DNA of 64,000 bases, taken from assembly GCA_021202335.1 (NCBI GenBank), contig JAJQDE010000024.1, forward strand, positions 119,316 to 183,315. Reading direction: 5' to 3'. The stretch's first letter is position 1; each line of letters begins with the position of its first letter. The DNA is from Lachnospiraceae bacterium (GTDB lineage: Bacteria; Bacillota; Clostridia; Lachnospirales; Lachnospiraceae). Below the pieces are notes generated by a model. The model searched no databases. It was not told the origin of the DNA and saw nothing but the letters and a program-made list of their open reading frames with translations. Positions 52,230 through 63,957 of the stretch are shown here, piece after piece. The position numbers and the translations under genes were made by a program.

Positions 52230-52278
52230 AAACAGCCGCTTTTGAAGCTTGGCTGAGAATAAAACAGGAGGTGCCAAA

Positions 52279-52704
52279 ATGGCAAAGAAAGTAGAAGGAT
52301 ATATTAAGTTACAGATTCCTGCCGGCAAAGCGACGCCGGCTCCACCGGTTGGTCCTGCTCTTGGACAGCACGGTGTAAATATTGTGGAGTTTACGAAGCA
52401 GTTTAATGCAAGAACAGCAGATCAGGGAGATTTGATTATTCCCGTTGTTATTACGGTATATGCAGATAGAAGCTTCAGCTTTGTAACAAAGACTCCGCCC
52501 GCAGCAGTTTTGTTAAAGAAAGCATGCAACCTTAAGAGTGCGTCGGCAACTCCCAACAAGACAAAGGTTGCTAAGATTTCCAAGGCAAAAGTACAGGAAA
52601 TTGCTGAATTAAAGATGCCTGATTTGAATGCGGCAAGCCTTGAGGCAGCCATGAGCATGATTGCGGGTACGGCAAGATCCATGGGCATAGAAGTAGAAGA
52701 TTAG
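52279..52704 (+). CDS. rplK: 50S ribosomal protein L11
   Basis: The 141 residues have the classic [17 protein letters not shown] opening of the thiopeptide- and RelA-related GTPase-centre protein. AGGAGGTG precedes ATG 52279. An upstream in-frame start at 52249 is inferior. Confidence 0.98.
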   Translation: MAKKVEGYIKLQIPAGKATPAPPVGPALGQHGVNIVEFTKQFNARTADQGDLIIPVVITVYADRSFSFVTKTPPAAVLLKKACNLKSASATPNKTKVAKISKAKVQEIAELKMPDLNAASLEAAMSMIAGTARSMGIEVED

Positions 52705-52720
52705 GCGGAGGTGAAAAGGA

Positions 52721-53410
52721 ATGAAGCATGGTAAGAAGTATATTGAAACCGCGAAACTGATAGATCGCACAACATTTTATGAGCTTGGGGATGCCGTAGC
52801 GCTTACAAAGAAATCAGCGTCCTCAAAATTCGATGAAACAGTAGAAATCCACATCAGGACAGGCTGCGACGGACGTCATGCAGACCAGCAGATCAGAGGC
52901 GCTGTTGTGCTTCCGAACGGAACAGGTAAGACTGTAAGAGTGCTGGTATTTGCTAAGGGCGATAAAGTAAACGAGGCAGAGGCTGCAGGCGCTGACTATG
53001 TTGGCGGCGAGGAGCTGATTCCCAAAATTCAGAATGAAGGCTGGCTGGATTTTGATGTAGTAGTTGCTACGCCTGATATGATGGGTGTTGTCGGACGCCT
53101 TGGTAAGGTTCTCGGACCTAAGGGCTTGATGCCGAATCCTAAGGCAGGTACGGTAACGATGGATGTTGCGAAAGCAATCAATGATATTAAGGCAGGTAAA
53201 ATTGAGTACAGGCTTGACAAGACCAATATTATACATTGCCCTATCGGAAAAGCGTCGTTTACGGAGGAGCAGCTTTTACAGAATGTCAACGCGCTTCTTG
53301 ACGCAATCGTTAAGGCAAAGCCCTCAACGCTCAAGGGACAGTATTTGAGAAGCATTACGCTTGCATCTACAATGGGTCCCGGAGTAAAGGTCAGTGTTGC
53401 AGGATTTTAG
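52721..53410 (+). CDS. rplA: 50S ribosomal protein L1
   Basis: The 229-residue L1-stalk protein and translational repressor of its own operon contains [16 protein letters not shown], an invariant segment, and ends normally. It lies 16 bases after rplK and is followed by a terminator. Confidence 0.98.
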   Translation: MKHGKKYIETAKLIDRTTFYELGDAVALTKKSASSKFDETVEIHIRTGCDGRHADQQIRGAVVLPNGTGKTVRVLVFAKGDKVNEAEAAGADYVGGEELIPKIQNEGWLDFDVVVATPDMMGVVGRLGKVLGPKGLMPNPKAGTVTMDVAKAINDIKAGKIEYRLDKTNIIHCPIGKASFTEEQLLQNVNALLDAIVKAKPSTLKGQYLRSITLASTMGPGVKVSVAGF

Positions 53411-53437
53411 TTATACAATAGAACAGAAGTGTTTATT

Positions 53438-53465
53438 AAAATGCAAGTCGAAAGACTTGCATTTT
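53438..53465 (+). terminator. Intrinsic terminator of rplK-rplA
   Basis: AAAATGCAAGTC and GACTTGCATTTT pair perfectly around a GAAA loop. Confidence 0.9.
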
Positions 53466-53544
53466 GTGTAACCGGAAATACCGGTGCTTCAGAATGTGTA
53501 ACAGGATGCCGGACAGTTGAGAAGTAAGGGCTTTAAGGGGAAAT

Positions 53545-54783
53545 ATGAAGAAGAAAATGAGGCTTTTTTTAATAGTTTCAGGTATGGTATTTTTGGTTGG
53601 GATTGCGCTTATGCTGTTGTATGTGGAAAAGCTGAAGGAAAATGCCGGCGGCAAAAGCGGCGGCGTGCTTGTGGATTTTTCGCCCGGCATTACGCAGAAG
53701 CGGGATGAAGCGCAGACTCAGGAGGCTTCCGAGCCGGAAACGAAAGACGGACGGATGCAGGAAAGCGTGGCGCTGTATGAAGAGGCGGCTTCGATGGGGC
53801 AAAAGGCGCTGCTTGTCGAGTGTGCTGACGAAGAAAAAGTGACATTTGCTTTTGCGGGTGATATCCTGTTTGACTCTTCTTACGCAATAATGGCTCAATT
53901 TGAGGCAAGGGGAAGCAGCGTTGAAGATACCTTTTCATCGGGGCTGCTGGAAAGAATGCGCGGGGCGGATGTTTTTATGCTCAACAACGAATTTCCTTTT
54001 TCGGACAGAGGCACGCCTACAGAGGGTAAACAGTTTACTTTTCGGGCAAGCCCTGAGAGCGTGAGTATTTTGAATGAGCTTGGGGTGGATTTGGTGTCGC
54101 TTGCAAATAATCATGCATATGATTACGGCAGTGAGGCGCTGCTTGACACCTTTGATACGCTTGCGTCAGCAGGTATTCCGTATGCAGGCGCGGGTAAAAA
54201 TCTCGAGGAGGCGTTAATGCCGGTCTATGTCATAGCCAACGGCATGAAGATTGCGGTAGTGAGCGCTACTCAAATAGAACGCACGGCAAATCCCGATACA
54301 AAGGAGGCGACCGCAACGGAGGCGGGCGTGCTCAGGTGTTTGGATCCGTCGGCGCTTTTGGAGGTTATTGCGGACGCCAAAGAAAACAGCGATTTCGTGA
54401 TATTGTATATTCATTGGGGAACCGAGAGTCAGGAGGAAATCGATTGGCTGCAGGAGGAACAGGCGGCGGTTTATGCGCAGGCGGGCGTGGATTTGATTGT
54501 AGGCGACCATCCGCATTGTCTGCAGAAGATTGATGTGGTGGAGGGCGTTCCCGTGGTGTACAGCCTTGGGAATTTTTGGTTTAATTCAAAGACACAGGAC
54601 ACCTGTCTTGTGGAGGTTTCCATAAACAGCGGAGGCATTGAAAGCATGCGCTTTCTTCCGTGCAGACAGGAGGACTGTCGGACACGGCTCTTGGAAGGCT
54701 CGGAGGCGGAAAGCGTTTTGGAGTATATGCGCGGTATTTCACCTGACATATCCGTTGACGGGAACGGGTATATAAACTTTTGA
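53545..54783 (+). CDS. CapA-family metallophosphatase-like protein
   Basis: The 412-residue protein has an N-terminal membrane anchor (about 6-26), an acidic linker, and then the CapA domain: F-A-G-D-I-L-F-D, N-N-E-F-P-F, L-A-N-N-H-A-Y-D-Y-G, H-W-G-T-E and G-D-H-P-H metal-site motifs. CapA proteins are associated with poly-gamma-glutamate or capsule handling and are found in many Firmicutes lacking capBC. Its position between rplA and rplJ breaks an otherwise conserved ribosomal-protein order. It has no obvious promoter of its own besides the weak region after the rplA terminator. Confidence 0.9.
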   Translation: MKKKMRLFLIVSGMVFLVGIALMLLYVEKLKENAGGKSGGVLVDFSPGITQKRDEAQTQEASEPETKDGRMQESVALYEEAASMGQKALLVECADEEKVTFAFAGDILFDSSYAIMAQFEARGSSVEDTFSSGLLERMRGADVFMLNNEFPFSDRGTPTEGKQFTFRASPESVSILNELGVDLVSLANNHAYDYGSEALLDTFDTLASAGIPYAGAGKNLEEALMPVYVIANGMKIAVVSATQIERTANPDTKEATATEAGVLRCLDPSALLEVIADAKENSDFVILYIHWGTESQEEIDWLQEEQAAVYAQAGVDLIVGDHPHCLQKIDVVEGVPVVYSLGNFWFNSKTQDTCLVEVSINSGGIESMRFLPCRQEDCRTRLLEGSEAESVLEYMRGISPDISVDGNGYINF

Positions 54784-54791
54784 ATCGGGTA

Positions 54792-54820
54792 TTGACAATG
54801 CAGGTTTAATGTGATAAGGT
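54792..54820 (+). promoter_or_regulatory. Promoter of rplJ-rplL
   Basis: TTGACA, a 17-base spacer and TAAGGT, a weak -10, nine bases after the capA-family stop. Confidence 0.55.
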
Positions 54821-54839
54821 ATTAAAGGTTTCAGAATTG

Positions 54840-55004
54840 CGGCTTTAGGGTTGCAATTGATGGAGCCGTGCCGAAGACAGTAGGTGCAAGGCTGTGTTGG
54901 TATCAGCGGGTCTTGCGTAAGCGTAGCGCCTACCGAGGAAAAGAGTTTTATGATAAGGATTATCTCTCTCTTTTTGTGTCATGGCGCACGGAAGAGAGTT
55001 TTTT
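54840..55004 (+). ncRNA. L10 leader with attenuator hairpin
   Basis: The leader contains the conserved CCGAAGACAGTAGGTGC and GCCTACCGAGG pairing partners of the L10(L12)4 leader. It then has a terminator (CTCTCTT 54966-54972, AAGAGAG 54992-54998, six T to 55004) before the rplJ ribosome binding site. L10 complex binding is expected to favour termination and so balance L10/L12 supply. Confidence 0.88.
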
Positions 55005-55080
55005 ATTGGAAAAACATCGTATGGCTCCTTTTTCGGCAGGATTTGATTACAAATCCATTAATCTGTAAGGAGGTAAAGAA

Positions 55081-55644
55081 ATGGCAAAAATTGAGTTAAA
55101 ACAGCCTATCGTTGATGAAATTTCGACTGCAGTCAAGGATGCTGCTTCGCTTGTGATTGTTAATTACAGCGGAATTACCGTTGCACAGGATACGGTTCTT
55201 CGTAAGCAGCTTCGCGAAGCCGGCGTTTTCTACAAGGTTTACAAGAACACTTTGATGAACCGTGCGTTTCAGGGTACGGTATACGAAGGTCTTTTGGAAA
55301 GCCTGACAGGAACGAATGCTATCGCAGTGAGCAAGGACGACGCAACGGCTCCTGCAAGAATCATCAGCAATTTTGCAAAGGAGTGCCCTGCGCTTGAGAT
55401 AAAGGCAGGCGTAGTGGAAGGCATTATCTATGATGCGGACGGAATGAAGGCTATTGCGAACATTCCTTCAAGGGAAGAGCTTCTTTCAAAGTTCCTTGGA
55501 AGCATCAAGTCGCCTATTACGAACTTCGCTCGTGTGCTTAATCAGATAGCAGAGAAGGGCGGAGCAGGAGCATGTGAGCCTTCCGCACCGGAAGCTGCGG
55601 TAGAGGAAGCGGCTGCGGCAGCAGAAGCTCCCACGGAAGAGTAA
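55081..55644 (+). CDS. rplJ: 50S ribosomal protein L10
   Basis: The 187-residue stalk base protein has Y-K-V-Y-K-N-T-L-M-N-R-A and A-P-A-R-I-I-S-N-F-A-K, plus an Ala/Glu-rich C-terminal tail that binds L12 dimers. AAGGAGGT precedes the start. Confidence 0.98.
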   Translation: MAKIELKQPIVDEISTAVKDAASLVIVNYSGITVAQDTVLRKQLREAGVFYKVYKNTLMNRAFQGTVYEGLLESLTGTNAIAVSKDDATAPARIISNFAKECPALEIKAGVVEGIIYDADGMKAIANIPSREELLSKFLGSIKSPITNFARVLNQIAEKGGAGACEPSAPEAAVEEAAAAAEAPTEE

Positions 55645-55702
55645 TCGGCGCTGACCGGTTACGGAAGTAAAATTTATTAATTTATTATGGAGGTAAACAA
55701 TC

Positions 55703-56077
55703 ATGGCAAAGTTGACAACAGCAGAATTTATTGAGGCTATTAAAGAGCTTACGGTTTTAGAGTTAAATGATTTGGTAAAGGCTTGCGAGGAGGAGTTCGG
55801 CGTATCTGCAGCAGCAGGCGCAGTTGTTATGGCAGCAGGTGCAGCAGCTCCCGCAGAGGAGGAGAAGGATGACTTTGATGTAGAGCTTACAGAGGTAGGT
55901 CCTAACAAGGTTAAGGTTATCAAGGTTGTTCGTGAAGCAACAGGTCTTGGCTTAAAGGAAGCTAAGGACTTAGTTGATAACGCTCCTAAGGTAGTAAAGG
56001 AAGCGGCTCCTAAGGCTGAGGCTGAGGAAATCAAGACAAAGCTTGAGGCAGAGGGCGCTAAGGTTACATTGAAGTAA
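55703..56077 (+). CDS. rplL: 50S ribosomal protein L7/L12
   Basis: The 124-residue, acidic, Ala-rich protein has the N-terminal dimer helix, flexible hinge and C-terminal factor-binding domain (K-V-R-E... [12 protein letters not shown]). GGAGGT precedes the start. It is followed by a strong terminator. Confidence 0.98.
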   Translation: MAKLTTAEFIEAIKELTVLELNDLVKACEEEFGVSAAAGAVVMAAGAAAPAEEEKDDFDVELTEVGPNKVKVIKVVREATGLGLKEAKDLVDNAPKVVKEAAPKAEAEEIKTKLEAEGAKVTLK

Positions 56078-56090
56078 TTCAGTCATATAT

Positions 56091-56126
56091 GGGAAAAGGG
56101 CGGGAGTGCTATCCTGCCCTTTTCCC
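56091..56126 (+). terminator. Intrinsic terminator of rplJ-rplL
   Basis: GGGAAAAGGGCGGGA and TCCTGCCCTTTTCCC form a 15-pair stem with one wobble around six bases, followed by a T-rich stretch. Confidence 0.85.
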
Positions 56127-56159
56127 GTTTCCGCTATTTTTATTTATTCCAAAATTTAG

Positions 56160-56188
56160 TTGACTTTGAGTGTGACTTGTGATAACAT
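56160..56188 (+). promoter_or_regulatory. Promoter of rpoB-rpoC
   Basis: TTGACT, a 17-base spacer and TAACAT lie in the 238-base gap before rpoB. The leader is about 120 bases. Confidence 0.65.
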
Positions 56189-56315
56189 GTAATGTGCGCT
56201 ATTGTGAAAAATAGGCTTATCTATTCTGATTTAAATAACGGGTGTTTCTTAACGCCCTGTGATATGTGGCGCGCTAAATATAGATCTTGAATGATGAAAA
56301 ACGGGGTGAAATGTC

Positions 56316-59300
56316 ATGGAAAAAAACAGAATACGTCCGGTTGTCTCGGGTAAGACAATGCGTATGAGCTACCAAAGACAGGAAGAGGTTTTGGAAATGC
56401 CTAATCTTATTGAGGGGCAGAAGGATTCCTACAAGTGGTTCCTCGAGGAAGGCTTTAAGGAAGCTTTGGCAGATATCTCTCCTATCACGGATTACAGTGG
56501 GCGTTTAAGTCTGGAATTTGTTGATTATGTTCTTGCAGAGGATGAAATCAAGCATACAATTGAGGAATGCAAGGAACGCGATTTAACTTATGAAGCTCCT
56601 GTGAAAATCAAGGTTCGCCTTCATAATAAGGAAAAGGAAGAAATCAGCGAGCATGAAATTTTTATGGGCAATTTCCCGTTGATGACGGAAACAGGCACGT
56701 TTGTCATTAATGGTGCGGAACGTGTTATTGTAAGCCAGTTGGTTCGTTCACCGGGTATTTATTATGGCATTTCCCATGATAAGATCGGCAAAAGGTTATT
56801 TTCATGTACAGTTATCCCAAATAGGGGAGCATGGTTGGAGTATGAAACGGATTCCAACGATGTTTTCTATGTTCGTGTAGACAGAAAAAGAAAGGTACCT
56901 ATTACGGTCTTTATTCGTGCGCTTGGCGTGGGCTCAAACGAAGAGATTCTTGAGCTGTTTGGCGATGAGCCTAAAATTCATGCCAGCTTTACGAAGGATA
57001 CATCGGGAAATTATCAGGAGGGCTTAAAGGAGCTGTACAGCAAAATCCGTCCCGGCGAGCCCTTCAGCCTGGACAGTGCTGAAAACCTTGTCACAGCCAT
57101 GTTTTTTGACCCCAGAAGATATGATTTGGCTAAGGTTGGGCGCTATAAATTCAATAAAAAGCTTGCCCTTAAGAACCGGATTAAAAATCAGGTTTTGGCG
57201 GAGGATGTGGTAGACCCGTTCAGCGGGGAAATCCTTGGCGCTAAGGGAGATAAGGTGACTATGGAGATGGCCGAGGCGATTCAGGACGCTGCGGTTCCTT
57301 TTGTGTGGATTCAGACGGAGGAAAGAGTCGTAAAGGTACTTTCCAATATGATGGTAGACATCACAAATTTTGTTGACTGTGAGCCGAAAAGTCTGGGGAT
57401 TACGGAAAAGGTTTATTTTCCCGTGCTGCGTCAGATTCTTGAGGAGTATTCGGACAATTCGGAGGAGCTGGCGGACGCAATAATCAGGAATGTGCATGAG
57501 CTTATTCCAAAGCACATTACAAAGGAGGACATTTTAGCTTCCATTAACTATAACATGCATCTTGAGTATGGGCTTGGAAACAGTGAGGATATTGACCATT
57601 TGGGCAACAGACGTATCAGGGCGGTAGGCGAGCTTTTGCAGAACCAGTACCGCATCGGTCTGTCGAGAATGGAGCGCGTGGTTCGAGAGCGTATGACGAC
57701 GCATGATTCCGATGATGTTTCGCCGCAGGCGCTTATCAACATAAAACCTGTACAGGCTGCCATTAAGGAGTTCTTTGGATCTTCACAGCTTTCACAGTTT
57801 ATGGATCAGAATAACCCGCTTGGTGAGCTGACGCATAAAAGACGTCTTTCCGCGCTGGGTCCGGGCGGTCTGTCAAGAGACCGCGCAGGTTTTGAGGTTC
57901 GTGACGTACATTATTCTCATTATGGAAGAATGTGCCCTATTGAAACGCCTGAAGGTCCCAACATCGGTTTGATAAACTCGCTTGCATCATACGCCCGCAT
58001 CAATGAGTACGGCTTTATTGAGGCTCCGTACAGAAAGATTGACAAATCAGACCCGAAGAATCCCCGCGTCACGGACGAGGTGGTTTATATGACTGCGGAC
58101 GAGGAGGACAATTATCATGTAGCGCAGGCAAACGAGCAGTTGGATGAGAACGGCTATTTTGTGCGTAATTCCGTATCAGGACGTTACCTTGACGAAACGC
58201 AGGAATATCCTAAGACGATGTTCGATTATATGGATGTGTCGCCGAAGATGGTGTTTTCAGTGGCTACGGCGCTGATTCCCTTCCTGCAGAATGACGACGC
58301 AAACCGTGCGCTGATGGGCTCCAACATGCAGCGTCAGGCGGTTCCTCTGCTGTTTACCGAGGCTCCGGTTGTTGGTACGGGAATGGAGGTCAAAACGGCT
58401 GTTGACTCGGGCGTGTGCGTGGTGGCTAAAAAGCCGGGTACAATCACATATGTTGACTCAAAGCTGATAAGGATTACTTATGATGATGGCGAGAAAGCAG
58501 AATTTAAGCTGCATAAATTTGAGAGAAGCAATCAGTCCACCTGCTATAATCAAAAGCCCATCGTGTTCAAGGGCGACCATGTAGCGGAAGGACAGGTGAT
58601 TGCGGACGGCGCTTCCACAAGCGGCGGAGAGCTGGGGCTTGGAAAGAACCCGCTTATCGGCTTCATGACGTGGGAAGGTTATAACTACGAGGACGCCGTG
58701 CTTTTGAGTGAAAGGCTTGTCATGGAGGATGTTTATACATCTATCCACATAGAGGAATATGAAACGGACGCGCGCGATACGAAGCTCGGCCCCGAGGAGA
58801 TAACCAGGGATGTGCCGGGTGTCGGCGATGACGCGCTCAAGGATTTGGACGACAGAGGCATTATCAGAGTCGGCGCTGAGGTTCGCGCGGGAGACATTCT
58901 TGTCGGAAAGGTTACTCCAAAGGGAGAAACAGAGCTTACGGCGGAGGAAAGGCTTCTGCGGGCGATTTTCGGCGAGAAGGCAAGAGAGGTGCGTGATACC
59001 TCGCTTAAGGTTCCTCACGGTGAGTACGGCGTGGTTGTTGACGCTAAGGTATTCTCAAGGGCGGCAGGCGATACGGAGCTTGCTCCCGGGGTAAATCAGA
59101 CTGTGCGTATTTATATAGCGCAGAAAAGAAAGATTTCCGTGGGTGATAAAATGGCAGGTCGTCATGGTAACAAGGGTGTTGTTTCCAGAGTGCTTCCCGT
59201 GGAGGATATGCCGTATCTGCCAAACGGAAGACCGCTGGATATCGTGCTCAATCCCCTTGGCGTGCCTTCGCGTATGAATATCGGTCAGGTGCTTGAAATC

Positions 59301-60182
59301 CACCTGTCGCTTGCGGCAAAGGCGCTTGGCTTTAACGTTGCAACGCCTGTGTTTGACGGTGCAAAAGAGGCGGATATCATGGATACGCTTGACCTTGCAA
59401 ACGACTATGTTAATCTTGAGTGGGAGGAGTTTGAAGCAAAGCATAAGGATGAGCTTCTTCCCGAGGTGCTTGAGTATTTATCGGAAAACAGAGAGCACAG
59501 AAAGGTTTGGAAGGGCGTTCCCATTTCAAGAGATGGCAAGGTAAGGCTTAGGGACGGCAGGACCGGCGAGTATTTTGACAGCCCTGTCACCATAGGGCAT
59601 ATGCACTACTTAAAGCTTCATCACCTTGTGGATGATAAAATCCATGCGCGTTCTACGGGACCGTACGGTATGGTAACGCAGCAGCCTCTCGGCGGTAAGG
59701 CGCAGTTCGGCGGACAGCGTTTTGGTGAGATGGAGGTTTGGGCTCTTGAGGCATATGGAGCGTCGCATACCCTTCAGGAAATTCTGACGGTGAAGTCCGA
59801 TGATGTAGTCGGACGTGTAAAGACCTATGAGGCTATCATCAAGGGTGAAAACATTCCCGAGCCGGGTATTCCCGAGTCATTCAAGGTGCTGCTCAAGGAG
59901 CTGCAGTCGCTCGGGCTTGATGTCAAGGTATATGATGAGAACCGAAACGAGGTAGAGCTTAAGGAGTCGGTTGATTACACGGATGCTGACTTCCGCGTGG
60001 AGATGGAAGGCAGCGGCAAGTATGACAACAGAGAAAAGCTTGAAGGTTATCAGCAGAAGGAGTTCGATACCGCGAGCGGCGATTTGGTCGACGCTGAGGA
60101 GGATGCGGAATTGGATGAGGATGATTATTCGGACGATGCCCTTGACGCCGATGACGGCTTCGATGATGATTTTGATGAATAA
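56316..60182 (+). CDS. rpoB: RNA polymerase subunit beta
   Basis: This is the 1288-residue catalytic subunit. The rifampicin region (about 490-515, [21 protein letters not shown]) has the sensitive residues Gln, Asp, His and Ser at the classic positions, so no rifampicin resistance is predicted there. The C-terminal tail is acidic ([10 protein letters not shown]). It is followed by rpoC 60 bases later. Confidence 0.99.
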   Translation: MEKNRIRPVVSGKTMRMSYQRQEEVLEMPNLIEGQKDSYKWFLEEGFKEALADISPITDYSGRLSLEFVDYVLAEDEIKHTIEECKERDLTYEAPVKIKVRLHNKEKEEISEHEIFMGNFPLMTETGTFVINGAERVIVSQLVRSPGIYYGISHDKIGKRLFSCTVIPNRGAWLEYETDSNDVFYVRVDRKRKVPITVFIRALGVGSNEEILELFGDEPKIHASFTKDTSGNYQEGLKELYSKIRPGEPFSLDSAENLVTAMFFDPRRYDLAKVGRYKFNKKLALKNRIKNQVLAEDVVDPFSGEILGAKGDKVTMEMAEAIQDAAVPFVWIQTEERVVKVLSNMMVDITNFVDCEPKSLGITEKVYFPVLRQILEEYSDNSEELADAIIRNVHELIPKHITKEDILASINYNMHLEYGLGNSEDIDHLGNRRIRAVGELLQNQYRIGLSRMERVVRERMTTHDSDDVSPQALINIKPVQAAIKEFFGSSQLSQFMDQNNPLGELTHKRRLSALGPGGLSRDRAGFEVRDVHYSHYGRMCPIETPEGPNIGLINSLASYARINEYGFIEAPYRKIDKSDPKNPRVTDEVVYMTADEEDNYHVAQANEQLDENGYFVRNSVSGRYLDETQEYPKTMFDYMDVSPKMVFSVATALIPFLQNDDANRALMGSNMQRQAVPLLFTEAPVVGTGMEVKTAVDSGVCVVAKKPGTITYVDSKLIRITYDDGEKAEFKLHKFERSNQSTCYNQKPIVFKGDHVAEGQVIADGASTSGGELGLGKNPLIGFMTWEGYNYEDAVLLSERLVMEDVYTSIHIEEYETDARDTKLGPEEITRDVPGVGDDALKDLDDRGIIRVGAEVRAGDILVGKVTPKGETELTAEERLLRAIFGEKAREVRDTSLKVPHGEYGVVVDAKVFSRAAGDTELAPGVNQTVRIYIAQKRKISVGDKMAGRHGNKGVVSRVLPVEDMPYLPNGRPLDIVLNPLGVPSRMNIGQVLEIHLSLAAKALGFNVATPVFDGAKEADIMDTLDLANDYVNLEWEEFEAKHKDELLPEVLEYLSENREHRKVWKGVPISRDGKVRLRDGRTGEYFDSPVTIGHMHYLKLHHLVDDKIHARSTGPYGMVTQQPLGGKAQFGGQRFGEMEVWALEAYGASHTLQEILTVKSDDVVGRVKTYEAIIKGENIPEPGIPESFKVLLKELQSLGLDVKVYDENRNEVELKESVDYTDADFRVEMEGSGKYDNREKLEGYQQKEFDTASGDLVDAEEDAELDEDDYSDDALDADDGFDDDFDE

Positions 60183-60242
60183 AGTTTGCTTGTTAAGGTA
60201 CTGAATGGTTACTATAATGATATATTTGGAAGGAGTGCCAAA

Positions 60243-63200
60243 ATGTCTGAAATTAAAAATGAACCGAGTCAATCTATTTCATTTGACGCCATAAAAATAG
60301 GTCTTGCCTCTCCTGAAAAAATCAGAGAGTGGTCAAAGGGCGAGGTGACAAAGCCCGAAACAATCAATTACAGAACCTTAAAGCCTGAACGCGACGGTCT
60401 GTATTGCGAGAAAATTTTCGGACCCAGCAAGGATTGGGAATGTCATTGCGGAAAATATAAGAAAATCAGATACAAGGGTGTTATTTGCGACCGGTGCGGC
60501 GTTGAGGTTACTAAATCAAGCGTGCGCAGGGAGCGCATGGGACATATCGAGCTTGCGGCTCCGGTGTCGCATATTTGGTATTTTAAGGGAATGCCCAGCC
60601 GCATGGGACTTAGCCTTGACCTGACGCCAAGGGTGCTTGAAAAGGTGCTGTATTTTGCTTCCTATATCGTGTTGGACGCGAAGAACACGGATTTGGAATA
60701 TAAGCAGGTGCTGTCTGAGAAAGAGTATCAGGATAATGTGGAAAAATATGGAAAAAGTGCGTTCCGCGTAGGCATGGGAGCGGAGGCTGTCAAGGAGCTT
60801 CTCTGCGCGATTGACTTGGAAAAGGAATGTGAGGAGCTTTCCACGGAGCTTAAGAGTGAGAGAACTAAGGGGCAGAAGCGCGCCAAAATCGTAAAGAGGC
60901 TTGAGGTTGTCGAGTCATTCAGGGCATCAGGAAACAGACCGGAGTGGATGATTATGGACACAATCCCGGTGCTCCCGCCTGACCTGCGTCCTATGGTGCA
61001 GTTGGACGGAGGGCGTTTTGCCACATCGGATTTAAATGACCTGTACAGAAGGATTATTAACAGAAACAACCGTTTAAAGCGGCTTTTGGAGCTTGGCGCG
61101 CCGGACATTATCGTGCGCAATGAAAAGAGAATGCTTCAGGAGGCGGTTGACGCGCTGATTGATAACGGCAGGCGCGGCCGCCCCGTGACGGGACCCGGAA
61201 ACAGGGCTTTGAAGTCGCTTTCCGACATGCTCAAGGGAAAATCAGGGCGTTTCCGTCAGAATTTGCTCGGCAAGCGTGTCGACTATTCGGGACGTTCCGT
61301 TATTGTCGTAGGTCCGGAATTAAAAATTTATCAGTGCGGTTTGCCTAAGGAGATGGCAATTGAGCTGTTTAAGCCCTTTGTTATGAAGGAGCTTGTGTCA
61401 AGACAGATTTCACAGAACATTAAGCATGCTAAAAAGCTGGTGGAGAAGCTCGACCAGGCAGTGTGGGATGTGCTTGAGGACGTCATCAAGGAGCATCCCG
61501 TGATGCTGAACCGTGCGCCGACACTTCACAGACTTGGTATTCAGGCGTTTGAGCCTATTCTTGTCGAGGGTAAGGCTATTAAGCTTCATCCATTGGTATG
61601 TACGGCGTTCAACGCTGACTTTGACGGTGACCAGATGGCTGTGCATCTTCCGCTTTCAGTGGAGGCGCAGGCGGAGTGCAGATTTTTGCTCCTTTCGCCC
61701 AACAACCTGTTGAAGCCGTCGGACGGCGGTCCTGTTGCCGTTCCCTCACAGGATATGGTGCTCGGAATTTATTATCTGACGCAGGAGCGTCCCGGCGCGG
61801 TAGGAGAAGGCAAATATTTCAAGAGCGTAAACGAGGCTATTCTTGCATATGAAAACGGAGCGTGTACGCTGCATTCGAGAATTAAGGTCAGGATATCAAA
61901 GACCATGGAAAACGGGGAAACGATGACTGCCATTGTTGAGTCTACGCTCGGACGTTTTATCTTCAATGAAATCCTTCCGCAGGATTTGGAGTTTGTGGAC
62001 AGAAGCAAGCCCGAAAATGCGCTGCTGCCTGAGGTGGATTTCCATGTGGGCAAGAAGCAGCTTAAGCAGATTTTGGAGAAGGTTATCAACATACACGGCG
62101 CTACAAAGACGGCGGAGGTGCTTGACAGCATCAAGGCGATGGGCTACAAGTATTCCACAAGGGCTGCCATGACGGTTTCCATTTCGGATATGACTGTGCC
62201 TGCCGAGAAGCCGCAGATGCTTGAGGAAGCGCAGAAAACCGTTGACCGTATTACCATGAACTTCCGCCGCGGCCTTATGACGGATGAGGAGCGCTACAAG
62301 GCGGTTGTCGAAACCTGGAAGGAAACGGATGATAAGCTTACGGATAAGCTGATTAACGGTCTTGACAAATATAATAATATCTTTATGATGGCAGACTCGG
62401 GCGCCCGCGGTTCCAATCAGCAGATTAAGCAGTTGGCGGGTATGCGAGGCTTGATGGCGGATACGACGGGACGTACCATTGAGCTTCCCATTAAGTCAAA
62501 CTTCCGGGAGGGGCTTGACGTTTTGGAATACTTCATGTCTGCTCACGGCGCAAGAAAGGGTATGTCCGATACCGCGCTCCGTACCGCCGACTCAGGTTAT
62601 CTGACACGGCGAATGGTAGATGTCTGCCAGGAGCTGATTATCCGCGAGGTTGACTGCTGCGAGGGCAAGGACGATATTTCGGGCATGGAGGTCGCCGCCT
62701 ATATGGATGGAAAGGAAACCATAGAGGGCTTAAAGGACAGGATTACCGGCAGATACTCATGTGAGGATATTAAGGACAGGGACGGCAATATTCTTGTAAA
62801 GAAGAACCATATGATTACGCCGAGCCGTGCCGAGAAGATTATGAGCAGAGGCGTCAACGAGAATGGTGAGCCTGTTGAAAAGGTTAAAATCAGAAATATT
62901 CTCTGCTGTAAGTCGCGCATAGGTATCTGCTCTAAATGCTATGGCGCGAACATGGCGACAGGCGAGCCTGTACAGATTGGCGAGGCAGTCGGTATTATTG
63001 CGGCGCAGTCCATCGGAGAGCCGGGTACGCAGCTTACGATGAGAACCTTCCACAGCGGCGGTGTTGCGGGAGATGATATTACGCAGGGTCTTCCCCGTGT
63101 AGAGGAGCTTTTCGAGGCAAGAAAGCCCAAGGGACTTGCAATCATCGCGGAAATAGCAGGAACGGTTGCAATTAAGGATACGAAGAAAAAGCGCGAGATT

Positions 63201-63887
63201 ATCGTGTCGGACGGAATTAACGAAAAGACGTATCTTATTCCTTACGGCTCACGCATCAAGGTTAATGACGGCGTTGAGATTGAGGCGGGCGATGAACTGA
63301 CGGAAGGAAGCGTCAACCCGCATGACCTTCTTGAAATTAAGGGCATCAGCGCAGTTCAGAACTATCTGCTGCGTGAGGTTCAGAGAGTTTATCGTTTGCA
63401 GGGTGTTGATATTGCGGATAAGCATATTGAGGTGATTGTGCGTCAGATGCTTAAGAAAAAGCGCATTGAAACAAGCGGCGATACGGATTTCCTTCCGGGA
63501 ACGCTTGCGGACGGGCTTGAGCTTGAGGAGATTAACGAAAAGCTGATTGCGGAGGGCAAACAGCCTGCTGTGGCAAAGGATATCATTATCGGCATAACAA
63601 AGGCCGCGCTTGCCACAAGCTCATTCCTTTCGGCAGCGTCCTTCCAGGAAACGACGAAGGTGCTGACGGAAGCGGCGATTAAGGGAAAGATTGACCCTCT
63701 TATCGGCTTGAAGGAGAATGTTATTATCGGTAAGCTGATTCCTGCGGGTACGGGTTTGAAGCGTTACAGGAACGTCAAGCTGAATACGGATGTCAGCGAT
63801 GACGATGTGATTAATCTCAGCGGCGATGATGATTATGACCTTGGAAACGATTTTAGCAGACCGTATTCGGGAAGCAGGTCGTTTTAG
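60243..63887 (+). CDS. rpoC: RNA polymerase subunit beta'
   Basis: This is the 1214-residue subunit. The N-terminal zinc site is Cys67, Cys69, Cys82 and Cys85, and the catalytic N-A-D-F-D-G-D is at 457-463 with the magnesium aspartates 459, 461 and 463. The trigger loop and bridge-helix region and the second zinc region ([12 protein letters not shown]) are present. ATG 60243 with GGAAGGAGTG before it is chosen over an upstream in-frame start. It is complete. Confidence 0.99.
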   Translation: MSEIKNEPSQSISFDAIKIGLASPEKIREWSKGEVTKPETINYRTLKPERDGLYCEKIFGPSKDWECHCGKYKKIRYKGVICDRCGVEVTKSSVRRERMGHIELAAPVSHIWYFKGMPSRMGLSLDLTPRVLEKVLYFASYIVLDAKNTDLEYKQVLSEKEYQDNVEKYGKSAFRVGMGAEAVKELLCAIDLEKECEELSTELKSERTKGQKRAKIVKRLEVVESFRASGNRPEWMIMDTIPVLPPDLRPMVQLDGGRFATSDLNDLYRRIINRNNRLKRLLELGAPDIIVRNEKRMLQEAVDALIDNGRRGRPVTGPGNRALKSLSDMLKGKSGRFRQNLLGKRVDYSGRSVIVVGPELKIYQCGLPKEMAIELFKPFVMKELVSRQISQNIKHAKKLVEKLDQAVWDVLEDVIKEHPVMLNRAPTLHRLGIQAFEPILVEGKAIKLHPLVCTAFNADFDGDQMAVHLPLSVEAQAECRFLLLSPNNLLKPSDGGPVAVPSQDMVLGIYYLTQERPGAVGEGKYFKSVNEAILAYENGACTLHSRIKVRISKTMENGETMTAIVESTLGRFIFNEILPQDLEFVDRSKPENALLPEVDFHVGKKQLKQILEKVINIHGATKTAEVLDSIKAMGYKYSTRAAMTVSISDMTVPAEKPQMLEEAQKTVDRITMNFRRGLMTDEERYKAVVETWKETDDKLTDKLINGLDKYNNIFMMADSGARGSNQQIKQLAGMRGLMADTTGRTIELPIKSNFREGLDVLEYFMSAHGARKGMSDTALRTADSGYLTRRMVDVCQELIIREVDCCEGKDDISGMEVAAYMDGKETIEGLKDRITGRYSCEDIKDRDGNILVKKNHMITPSRAEKIMSRGVNENGEPVEKVKIRNILCCKSRIGICSKCYGANMATGEPVQIGEAVGIIAAQSIGEPGTQLTMRTFHSGGVAGDDITQGLPRVEELFEARKPKGLAIIAEIAGTVAIKDTKKKREIIVSDGINEKTYLIPYGSRIKVNDGVEIEAGDELTEGSVNPHDLLEIKGISAVQNYLLREVQRVYRLQGVDIADKHIEVIVRQMLKKKRIETSGDTDFLPGTLADGLELEEINEKLIAEGKQPAVAKDIIIGITKAALATSSFLSAASFQETTKVLTEAAIKGKIDPLIGLKENVIIGKLIPAGTGLKRYRNVKLNTDVSDDDVINLSGDDDYDLGNDFSRPYSGSRSF

Positions 63888-63909
63888 AATAATATGTATA
63901 TAAAAGAAA

Positions 63910-63957
63910 GGGGGGGGCGCTAAGCCCCCCCCGTTAGACCTAAATTTTTTTTTTTTT
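63910..63957 (+). terminator. Terminator-like hairpin after rpoC in homopolymer-rich DNA
   Basis: Eight G (63910-63917) and eight C (63925-63932) pair around GC-TAA-GC with one bulge. Twelve bases after the hairpin lies a run of 13 T (63945-63957). The remaining bases to 64000 are A and T runs and hold no gene. Confidence 0.6.

Noticed and set aside
60186..60242. Longer start of rpoC
   Set aside because: The added residues have no binding site. ATG 60243 follows GGAAGGAGTG and matches the family start.
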